Below, one piece after another: positions 37,079 to 47,600 of a DNA stretch of 64,000 bases. This DNA comes from Clytia hemisphaerica. Its lineage: Eukaryota > Cnidaria > Hydrozoa > Leptothecata > Clytiidae. The notes below the pieces were generated by a model, which had not been told where the DNA came from, searched no databases, and saw only the letters and a list, made by a program, of their open reading frames with translations. The stretch's first letter is position 1. Every line of letters starts with the position of its first letter. A program made the position numbers and the translations under genes. Location: positions 379,878 to 443,877 of the forward strand of contig CACVBU010000408.1 in the NCBI GenBank assembly GCA_902728285.1, given 5' to 3'.

Positions 37079-37838
37079 GGCATAATTGTAGTTGAGTCCC
37101 GTTAAGAATTTTCGTTAAGAAAGAACAAAAATGTCGGGACTGAATTGCAAGTATAGTAGTTGGCGGGACTGAACTGCAAGTATATATATAGTAATTGACG
37201 GGACTGAACTGCAAGTATATATATAGCAACTGAAAAATAATTTTCCTTTTGTTAGTTTATTTAAAAAGTCCATACCAAAGATACACTATTATAATTTAAA
37301 GCTCATTACCAATTATTGCCCATTCTTTAAAAGCATTATAGAAAGGGGTTATTCTAAAGAACGGAAGATACACTGTTATATCTTATAGTCCATGCCCAAT
37401 TATTGCCCGTTCTTTAAAAGCATTATACAAAAGGGTTATTCTAAAGAACGTAAGATACACTATTATATCTTATAGTCCATACCCAATTATTCCCCGTTCT
37501 TTAAAAGCATTATACAAAAGGGTTATTCTAAAGAACGGAAGATACACTATTATATCTTATAGTCCATACCCAATTATTCCCCGTTCTTTAAAAGCATTAT
37601 ACAACACTGTTATATAATTTAAAGTACATTCCCAATTATTGCCCGTTCTTTAAAAGCATTATACAAAGGGGTTATTCTAAAGAACGGAAGATACACTGTT
37701 GTAATTTATAGTACATTTATAGTACATTCCCAATTGTGAGTTTTCATTTTATTTCTTTCCAATTTTTTTCACAAATAAGATCATCAATTTAGATCTGAAA
37801 AAATCAGTCCCCCCGAGGGACTCAACTGCAATTATGCC
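37079..37838. mobile_element. 760-bp hAT-like element nested in a MITE
   Basis: 8-bp direct repeats ACCCAAAA (37071-37078, 37839-37846) flank inverted ends GGCATAATTGTAGTTGAGTC and its near-complement. The uninterrupted site is visible in the other MITE copy near 27655-27665. Non-coding; the interior is a minisatellite. The ends match those of the 2.4-kb element at 23564. Confidence 0.9.
37310..37740. repeat. ~105-bp minisatellite inside the nested element
   Basis: About four units containing cgttctttaaaagcattata, aggggttattctaaagaacg and tcttatagtccatacccaat; the first two motifs include the short dyad cgttcttt/aaagaacg. Units vary at a few positions (attgcccg or attccccg). Confidence 0.85.
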
Positions 37839-38504
37839 ACCCAAAATATAAGCCCTAAAAATTTGCGCATAATCAGACTTGAAACAAAAGGATTTTGTCA
37901 CGACACGCTAATTATGCAGATTTTTTATAGTCACAACAAAAGAAACCTGTCAACTCAACATAAACTCCCTTAAGGGCAAGAGACCTGGTATATGGCGGGC
38001 TGTTTTTCCATTGTTATCAAGAAACTGTTTTTCCATCTCTTTAAATTCCTCTGATTATATCATGACAAAATGATAAAAAAACCAAACAACATGAAAAAGA
38101 CTAAGGTTAAAACAAGCTGCCAAATAACCTAGAATGGGATATTGGGATATATGATATTGGCACGAGAAAATTTTAATAACACTGGGTTGATAATGGCTAG
38201 GAAGCTGCAAAAGGCTCATAAAATTGTTGAGCTGGAGTGATTGAGAAATAGAAAACAAGAGACGTTGGATGGAAGATAAAACAACTACTCTTATCGACAG
38301 CAAATTAAATTTTAGCTTTGGTAGAACAAGCTTAAATAATTCTTTCAATTTATGCAGTTTTCATCCAAGAATATCTTAACGGAAAAACAAGCGATACTTT
38401 TATGGACCTACCTGTTTATAAAACGAATGATAAAAGTTTAATGAAGGCAATGTAGAAACATAAACTGAATAATTTAAAACTTTCCAAGTTGGTGCCAAAA
38501 ATGT

Positions 38505-38890
38505 TTTGTCGAAAAATTAACTTTTTCATATTTATACAATTTAATTTTACGTCTTTGTATAAAAAATTAGGAAAAACTTAAGAACAGATTTTTCACAAGT
38601 CCAAAAAAACCCATTTTTGTGCTTTTTTGGTCATTTTGGGACAAAAAAATTTTTTCTCAAAAAATTAAATCTTCCAATATGCACATTGCAATTTGACGTC
38701 TTTGTACCAAAGATTAGGAAAAACTAATGAACAGATTTTTCACAAAGCCTGAAAAACCTTATTTTTGGGCCCAAAATTTTTTTTTTCTTTCAAAAAATGA
38801 ACTTTTTCATATTAAGCACAATTTAATTTTACATCTTTGTATAAAAAATTGGGAAAAACTAATGAACATATTTTTCACCAATTGATTATA
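38505..38890. repeat. ~140-bp tandem repeat, about 2.7 copies
   Basis: Marker tttgacgtctttgta or ttttacatctttgta, followed by aaaattaggaaaaac and gaacagatttttcac, recurs near 38545, 38690 and 38828. T- and A-rich and non-coding. Surrounding 38060-38504 has no recognisable gene. Confidence 0.75.
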
Positions 38891-40050
38891 ATTTGAGAGA
38901 CGAACAAAGCCGACCAGCTAAAAGAACTTTGCCAAAAATCCTTGCGGATAGAGCTAGGTTGTAAAGGTTGTTTTTTTTTCAAACTGGATGTACTGCAACG
39001 CTATACAAATTTTTGTTGTAATTTTGGCATGTTTGATTGTTGAGTGAACTTTTGGATTGTTGGATAAGTTTGGTATTATTTGAGACAAATAAAATTCATT
39101 GTTCTACGGGAAGACCTTAACCTTATTCATACTAGGCTTTTAGGGGTGGTTCAGAACTAGGGGGGGGGGGGCTTTTCCTGTACCACCCCTTAACTTGTGA
39201 TCTAGTGGGTCTTTTTGGATGAAATTCGGCACGAAAACGAACGGGGGGGTCAAGTCGATCTGTGTACGTTCGCTTTTGTGGGGGGGGGGTGCTTGTCACA
39301 AGTGTGACTTTTAACTTAGTCTATGAAAAATATTTTTCTATCTATCTCCTAATTACATTTTTTCTTTGAATCGATAACCGAAGATAATTGTTAATCCCCT
39401 AAACAATTGTGTATGTTACAATTGTTATAGCAATTATTAGATAATTAGAGAGCAAAAACTTAAGGTGCGGTATAAGATTAAAGAATAACGCTAAAATCAT
39501 ATTCTTTGAACTTGCCACATAAAACAAATATAAAAGTACGAAAATTGGTTTGGTTCGATTAATTACGTCGGTCCGGTATTTAACACAAAAATATCTGGAG
39601 GGGAAGTCTTTCCCAACAAAAAGGAGATTTTTCATTTTATTTCTGTTCGATTGTTCACACATTGTGGCTTGAACCATATACTAACCACCAAATAGAAACA
39701 GTATTTTCAGAATACTATCACAGCAAAAAAACTTTATAGGTTTATTACTAATGCCATTTTGGAGATTTTTCTTGTCAAACATAAAAAATTAAATGGGATT
39801 TTTGCTTGAAATATTGCGTTTTGCAGTTTTGGCAGGGATTTCAATTCTAAAATGATAGATATATACCCAAATCCCCGAGGTGGGGGGGGGGGGGTACTAG
39901 GGGGTCGTGGCTTCTTCGTAAAGACAAAAGACAGATCTGGACTTATTTTGTACTTTCCAGTCTCTTGTTTGTAGTTTTTCTGACTTTCTTGTTCTGTGTG
40001 AGTTATTTACTATGTTTTCTAACTTACTGAATGACCTACCAACCGATCGT
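38891..40050. other. Gene-free interval with long G runs
   Basis: No gene seen. G-runs of 8-14 at 39160, 39243, 39281 and 39881. The minus-strand frame at 39399-39677 starts in low-complexity sequence and has no recognisable family. Confidence 0.5.
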
Positions 40051-40135
40051 CACCGGTGGGATTCGAACCCACTAAATGCAAAGTTCCGATGTTTTGAAAC
40101 CCATGCCTTATCCACTGTGCCACTGATTCATGCCG
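40051..40135 (-). mobile_element. tRNA-like SINE head
   Basis: Minus strand: A-box-like GTGGCACAGTGGATAAGG and B-box GGGTTCGAATCCCACC, about 45 bp apart. The T-arm pairs well, but the putative acceptor and anticodon stems do not, so this is a tRNA-derived repeat or dead tRNA rather than a working tRNA gene. Confidence 0.5.
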
Positions 40136-40332
40136 AAAGAGCGTTTCTGACGTTTCTGATATTGTACAAACTGCAGACCAGACTGTATTAAGAGAAAATC
40201 ACAAAAGAGTGCTTTTTTCGAGCTCCAACCCTAACCCTAACTGATAATAACCAAATTCCTAGCCAATCTGATACGTAACCACAACCCAAACCACACCCAT
40301 ATATGGTGACCCTACCAGGTCGCCTGCAGGTG

Positions 40333-41411
40333 TAGCACCATGGTTGTTTGACTACATTGTTGGTGGAGTTGAGAAAATGTTCAAAGTTCTACCTGTTGAA
40401 TTGGATCGTGAATCCCAGTTAGGAGTTATGTATAGCAAGGTATTTATTTGATGCAGCTAATTATTAAAATTTCTGAAACTGTTTGACATCGATCCGTCTT
40501 CAGCAAAATCAACACGTAAGCATTCAATGAACATTTCATATACGACCAAAGCTGTATATCTAAATGGCAAAATATAATTCTGAAAACATCCGGATTTGAA
40601 CGTATTGGTTCAAGGAGGGGGGTGAATGTTTTAACCTTGATGGGGGCTTTCATTTATTCCAGAAAATTTTATAAGAAAGTTGGGGGGAAAAGAGCAAAAA
40701 CTAGGTAATAATATTTCAATAGATGATTAAAAAATGTGTCTATATTTCATCCATTTGTGTGTTCACTGCAGGAAATTGTTATTTTTGTTTTAAGTTATTA
40801 TTCAAAATAGGGGAATCGGTTGGACGCAAAATTTTTCTTCTAATGGGGGGGATCCCGGAAAAAGGGCAGGTGGGGAGGAGACCAAATGGGGGTTTTGGGC
40901 CCCAGATGGGGGGACCTGAAAACCTGGAGGACACCATGACAATCTACTTCAAAACAATTTTTTTCAAGGGAATTCTGAGAATAGACTCAAATGCAAGTGA
41001 ATATGCTATAATTTGAATTACTAAAGAGTGGTGGTTGGTGAATATTACATTGAAAGTTGGAGGGGGGGGGTTTGCATCAAATTTTGAAAGGCAAAGTACC
41101 AGTAGGGGGGGGGGGGGTTTGCTCTAGACTAAGAGGGGTTAGTGGCCCTTTCCAAACTATACCATAATAGGTTGACTGAGGTAATAGGTTGATTCGAAAA
41201 AGTAAGTCCACGTGGAAGTTTTGTAAATTTCCAATCGTACAAATAAAATCTTGCGAAAATTGAAACGCAATTAAATGACATTGTATTTTTCCCCATTTCA
41301 TCCTTTTATATCTTTTTTTCCTACTCGCTAATCAAGTTAAGTATGTACTTCCCTCTTTGGACAAACTTTAATCTTGAAAAATTGAAAATTTGCAGACGAA
41401 CAACTATACTA
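40333..41411 (+). pseudogene. Partial element copy: HECT exon 2 end plus intron 2
   Basis: Near-identical direct repeat of 44819-45895. It begins inside HECT exon 2 (PWLFDYIVGGVEKM...GVMYSK), continues through intron 2 with the inverted exon-4 copy, and stops at ATACTA, where the TIR of the next element begins. Exon 1 and everything past ATACTA are missing. It represents the host copy into which a second element inserted. Confidence 0.88.
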
Positions 41412-41592
41412 TACGGTGGCCGAGGAGGGACATTCAAAATAAAAAATTCAAATACAAAATAAAAAATTAAAATACAAAATAAAAAATTAAAATACAAAAT
41501 AAAAAATCAAATACAAAATAAAAAATTCAAATACAAAATAAAAAAATTAATTACAAAATAAAAAAATCAAATACAAAATAAAAAATCGGATA
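41412..41592. repeat. Outer TIR and subterminal AT-rich tandem repeat (left arm)
   Basis: The TIR starts TACGGTGGCCGAGGAGG at 41412, preceded by ATACTA. It is followed from 41436 by about eight units of tacaaaataaaaaattmaaa (17-20 bp). The mirror image lies at 62100-62280, and a related array follows the TIR at 50930. Confidence 0.9.
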
Positions 41593-41653
41593 GCCAAAAA
41601 ATCCCGTAGTAGCCAGTAGCGAAGCGAGCGGAAGGTTATCCCAAATTTTCAAA

Positions 41654-44600
41654 ATGGCGGAAGCAGGAAAGGTGAAGTGTAAGCAGTGTCAGTCAATGGT
41701 GCCTGACAAGCGCTTTTGTGGTTCTTGTGGACATGGATTGTTGAAGTATTGTATGGATTGTGGGAATAAAGGAAAGTGTGATGAATCCTGTGAAAGTGCT
41801 TCCAGTAGCACAACTCTCAATCTCAAACAATTCCAGGCAGCCAAAACTAAACAACGCACAGAACTGATTTCAAAAAAGAACAATAACAAACAATCCAAAC
41901 AATCTACTTCAACAAAATCAACAAAGGAGAGAACTGATAAAGTGACCATTAAAGTTGGGCTAATGGTCAGAGACAAAGGTGTCCTCAAAAAACAAAGAGG
42001 GAATTGGGCCAATTTATCCGTAAGTCGTTCAGATTCAGCTGATATTGTTTTCAAACTAGCTATAGAGAAGCACTCATCTCTAGACCAATACTTCTGTGGA
42101 AGTGATGACTACCTTCTTTTGTATCCTGACGAAAAAATTGTTGACAAAATACCATCATCTGAAGAAACTTTTACTGTCAAAAAGTATAAAGAATTTCTCA
42201 AGGAACCGTCGTATGAAAGGGTAAAACTATACTTATGCCTTGAGGTAGACTTCATGAGTGATAATGTTCCTAAAACGTATCTTGAAAAACAAGAAGACAA
42301 GAAAATAGATGATTATTTTAATTCCAACGCTGCAGACAAGGCTTCAGATTCAGATGATGAGAATATTGAGAATATCACGATTGTTCCCAAAAGAATTGAA
42401 GTTAAAGATGATGTGGTTGTCATAAATGCTGATGCAGAGGCGAAAACAAACCTCACTGAAAAAAATTATCCATGTCCTACTTGTAGAACACTCTTTTCAT
42501 TAATGGATATAGAAACACATGCTGATGAGTGTGCCAATAATGCCCCAAACATGCCCATAATAATTGATGATGAAGAAACATTTACATCTTATAACGAGGA
42601 AGCAATGATGGAACAAATGCAAACAGAACCCAGAGAAGAGACTCAAGGAACAGGAAGAGTATTACAGTCAGAAGAGGTACGTGAAATAGTACAAACCACC
42701 ATCAATAGCATTGAAGTTAAGGATAATGAAAGTATAAACTTAATTGTATTCAGAGGAAGCTGTTTCAAAGACTTTCATAATCATTTCAAAAAACCTTGGA
42801 GGGACAGAATAGCTGCAAAATTATGTATCAAATTTGCTGGAGAAGTTGGTAGGGATGAAGGTGGCGGTGTCAGCAGAGAGTTTTACACAGGTACATATGA
42901 GAATTTTAGTAGTAGTTCTGGGTGGGTAGGTACTTATAGACCTTTCCAATAATGCTGCAGCCCTATTAAAAAGTTGACAAATATTGCTAAGGATCGCAGC
43001 CAATGAGACATATAGGCAAGTCGTTTCAGATTGGGATGGCTACCGTCAATCAGGATTAGTTTCATAAAATGAGCTAGGTAACTTTCATCAATCACCAATT
43101 AGCAGTCTGGTCTATGATTTGTACATTTTACAAGCTAGAATAACAACAAGTCATGATATAACTTCTGGCCTTAATAAATTGGGGACCAGAAAATATTGTG
43201 GTCTGGAGGTGATGAAAGTTACCCTGGCTTATTATAGTAATGCCGATTAACAACGGTACTCTCCTAGCAAAAGTTGGGGGGTGAACATCCAGATACCAGA
43301 CCCATACCATAGCCGGGTGGTGGTGTCCTTTTTCCTTTAAAAGTTTGAAAAGTTCAGTTGGTATTGATACCAAAAATAATATGGTCCCAAAAGTTGGTAT
43401 CCATATCAAAAGGACAGCATATAAACTTTCCTATTTTTTGTCCTTAGCTAGAAAATATCACGAAAATTTTATCAAATCAGTCTGAAGTGCATATCAGTTT
43501 TAAACAGGTTTCAATTGGATTGGTTTTAGCTTTTGCGTATAATGTTTAACTAAAATGACATAGAAATTTGTTTATTTTGGACTTTTTTTCAATATTTTCA
43601 AATTTAATTTTTTTGATCAAGCCTGAAGCAAAAACATTTTTTCTGTGATATCATTTGGTAATGATCGATTCTATTCTGTTCCAAAAATTATGGTACTAAT
43701 AATCACTTAAGTAAGTAAGTAAATATTTTGCAAATCAATTATTCAGATCATATTGATTCAGATTGATTTAGCTAAAATTATGGTACTAATAATAACTTCT
43801 CCATTGGGTTTGTTTTCAGTCTATTTAGCATATGACATTTTTGTGTAGGAAAAAGTCTATATAGCATGTTTAGATGTATTTAGCTAGCATTTAAAATTGT
43901 TAGTTTTGGTACCGTGTTTGTGCAGGATAATAGGGGCCCGGGTCCCCTTAAATGTTACAAAATCAAATTTGTCTGATTGGTATTTTGTCAAATCCAAAAA
44001 GTCATGTTGGTATGGATACCAAATTAAGGGGGTGGTTCAGGGTGGTTTCCCCCCTTTTTTTTGAAAATTGTGATTTTCAAATTGGTATTGATACCAATTT
44101 TTGGGTAGTGGTGTTAACTTAGCTCAAAATGTCAAAAGTCAGGTTTTTGGGCTATGGGTTGGTATTATAAATGTTGACCCCTCCTGCAACAGTTACTATT
44201 TTGTCTACTTCTCAATATGGCCACAGTTTTATATCGGAAAGGTCTATTTGAGACAGGTTTGGTTTTCTCTTTTTAAAATTTCCCGTCTAGACCATTTTTA
44301 AAGATGACGCCCTGTTGGATAATTATTTACTCCAGCAGAAAAACACAATGATTATTCTACTACTGAAGTCAATATACTCTTAGGTTCCAAATAAACGTTA
44401 TTCAAAAATTTTCCAACCCTCGGACCTTATTAGGACCCCCCCCCCCCCGTTTATTAATTTTTAAGAATATTTTTCAGCTGTCAAAGAGAAGGTTCCTTAT
44501 TTTGCTCAAAAAAGCCTGGTTTAAGCCTAAATTTACCTCATTTTTGGGTTTTTATTTGGGTTTATTTGGAAACTAAGAGTAATAATTCAACAGGGTGTCT

Positions 44601-47600
44601 TCTTTAAAAACAATGATCATTTTTGTTCTTAGCTATTCTGTTTTATTTCATTATTTAGAGGCCCTAAAAGAGGTGAAACAAGACTACTTTTGTGGTGTGG
44701 ATAATGCTATGGAACCACTGCTGACCAGTAGTCACTCTATTGTGGACGGAAAAGTTAAATCCATTGGTCACTTGTTCGCTTCTTCAATTTGTAACCATGG
44801 CCCAGCACCAAACTTTTTAGCACCATGGTTGTTTGACTACATTGTTGGTGGAGTTGAGAAAATGTTCAAAGTTCTACCTGTTGAATTGGATCGTGAATCC
44901 CAGTTAGGAGTTATGTATAGCAAGGTATTTATTTGATGCAGCTAATTATTAAAATTTCTGAAACTGTTTGACATTCGATCCGTCTTCAGCAAAATCAACA
45001 CGTAAGCATTCAATGAACATTTCATACGACCAAAGCTGTATATCTAAATGGCAAAATATAATTCTGAAAACATCCGGATTTGAACGTATTGGTTCAAGGA
45101 GGGGGGTGAATGTTTTAACCTTGATGGGGGCTTTCAGGAAATTTTATAAGAAGTTGGGGGGAGAAAGAGAGCAAAAACTAGGTATAATATTTCAATAGAT
45201 GATTAAAAATGTGTCTATATTTCATCCATTTGTGTGTTCACTGCAGGAAATTGTTATTTTTGTTTAAGTTATTATTCAAAATATAGTGAATCGGTTGGAC
45301 GCAAATATTTTCTTCTAATGGGGGGGGGGATCCCGGAAAAAGGGCAGGTGGGGGAGGAGACCAAATGGGGGTTTTGGGCCCCAGATGGGGGGACCTGAAA
45401 ACCTGGAGGACACCATGACAATCTACTTCAAACAATTTTTTTCAAGGGAATTCTGAGAATAGACTCAAATGCAAGTGAATATGCTATAATTTGAATTACT
45501 AATGGGTGGTGGTTGGTGAATATTACATTGAAAGTTGGAGGGGGGGTGGCATCAAATTTTGAAAGGCAGTACCAGTAGGGGGGGGGGGGGGGGGGTTGCT
45601 CTAGACTAAGAGGGGTTAGTGGCCCTTTCCAAACTATACCATAATAGGTTGACTGAGGTAATAGGTTGATTCGAAAAAGTAAGTCCACGTGGAAGTTTTG
45701 TAAATTTCCAATCGTACAAATAAAATCTTGCGAAAATTGAAACGCAATTAAATGACATTGTATTTTCCCATTTCATTTCATCCTTTTATATCTTTTTTTC
45801 CTACTCGCTAATCAAGTTAAGTATGTACTTCCCTCTTTGGACAAACTTTAATCTTGAAAAATTGAAAATTTGCAGACGAACAACTATACTACTACCTATC
45901 TTCTGAATATAATTCCGAATTCGAAGTCACTAAATTTAATATTTAAGACTCATTTCGCAAAAAAAATCAACTCAAAGATTTTAGAATAGGTCAATTTGCA
46001 AAAATAAGTCCGGGACGTGAATAATTTCGTGAAAAATTTTCGTGAAAAAATTTCGATTCGCGAAAAAGGTCCACGCAAATTAACTCACTTTTAAGGTAGT
46101 TTTGATGATTTCAGTCGCTAGATTAACAACTCTGAACTTTCTTACAGGTATATCAAGCAAGTACAATAGAATTATTAAAGGAAGCAGTGGTATGTGATGA
46201 TGGTTATGCAGTTTTTCAAGCAATTGGATACAGGGCCCTCCCGAGAAGTATTACTCTTCAAGATAAAGAAGCTTTGCTAAGGTTGGAACAGGTCTTTTAT
46301 TCCTTTGGAAAATATAATTTAATGATTTAAATAACATTTTGATGGTCATTCTGTATATATTTTTCGTGTAAACAATATTTCGACCTGCTTGGTGCAGGTC
46401 TTCGTCAGGTCTAAACAATACAAACGGTTGAAGGCGCTACCTTGACTTTTTTGACGTCAAAAAAAAGTCAACGTAGTGTCTTCTCCCTAATGTGCGAGAG
46501 CATTGGCTTCCAAAACCTAGATGTCACATACTGACCATCGTCTAAATTAAGACCATGGTCACTATGTGGCGCCCGTCTGACGGAATTGGATTTCCAATGC
46601 TTCTCGCACTTTTCTATCAAATTTGTTCTCTTCAGTCTTCCTAGCTTCGTTCCAATTAAGTCCTTGGGTACAGTCTTTAGCATGGTTAGTTATACCCGAA
46701 ATGTCCCATTTTTCATCTTCAACGTTCTTTTTGTGTTGGCTGACACGTGTGGATATCTTTAACCCGGTCTCGCCAACATATCTTTTACCACATTCGCATT
46801 CTATCATATACACACCAGGGTGACTGTTAGGTGGTAGTCGGCTTTTGTTCTTAGAAGTTAGCAAAGTTTTTAGATTTGAACCACTCTTGAACACTGTTCT
46901 GTACCCAGCATTTCGGAAGGATTTCCTCAGTTTTGGGCTCAGACCAGGTATCCAAGGTAATTTAACGATTGGTAGTTGCTCTGGATCATTTCGATTGTCG
47001 GTTGTCTGGTTTCTGGCTCTGTCGTAATCGTTTGCGATACGGGTTAAAGTGTTACGATCATAACCGTTCTCGACAAAGTTATTTATTAAGAAATCAATTT
47101 CTTCCTGACGAAATCAGTCATCACAAATTCTGTACGCACGGTTAAGAAATCCAGAGAATATACTCTTCAACACCTTTGGGTCATGAGCTGAATTAGGTTT
47201 AACTTGCACGTTAGTGATCGCATTTTTAAGGTGGATTTTCAATTCATAACGGCCATTGTTATTTCGAACGTTCACGTCTAGAAAGTTCAAACTTTTTGTT
47301 GTATCCTCGGTTTCCATAGTGTATTGGGTGTGTTCATTTTTTTGGTTGAGAATTTCTTTCTTGGAACTTTTCAGCTTGATGGACGGTTTGGAAACGGGCA
47401 TGGCTATCGTCGACGTAACGAACGAAGGATTTAGGTGCAACAGGAGGGTCGTGTGCGTTGGCTGCTTGAAGTGCGTTTTGTTCATGATATTGTAGGAAAG
47501 CTTCTGCGATTACGACCATTAGTGCTAAACCGATCGGTGCCGAATTCTGAAGTCGGTACAGTTTAATGATGTCAATGATGCCTTGATTGCTCTTTATTAA

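Larger units (their letters stand above)
36659..38053. mobile_element. hAT-like MITE, copy 2 (inverted, with nested insertion)
   Basis: Reverse-orientation copy of 27450-28115. Ends CAGAGGAATGGAAAGAGATG and the complement of CATCTCTTTAAATTCCTCTG. Flanks repeat ATTATAT (36652-36658, 38054-38060). It is interrupted at 37079-37838 by a second element; without that it is about 627 bp. Confidence 0.82.

Noticed and set aside
37250-37740. Regulatory array or gene in the 105-bp minisatellite
   Set aside because: It lies wholly inside a TSD-flanked non-autonomous element and has no kept reading frame.
40051-40135. Functional tRNA gene on the minus strand
   Set aside because: A- and B-box-like motifs exist, but the acceptor and anticodon stems do not pair, so it is listed only as a SINE-like head.
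40208-40226. Telomere-like ccaaccctaaccctaactg
   Set aside because: Only about two units of CCCTAA; no array, so not evidence for a telomere or an interstitial telomeric site.
41654-42952. Host G2E3-like gene
   Set aside because: The gene is repeated four times with the transposon's introns, lies just inside a TIR, and is duplicated with it, so it belongs to the mobile element.
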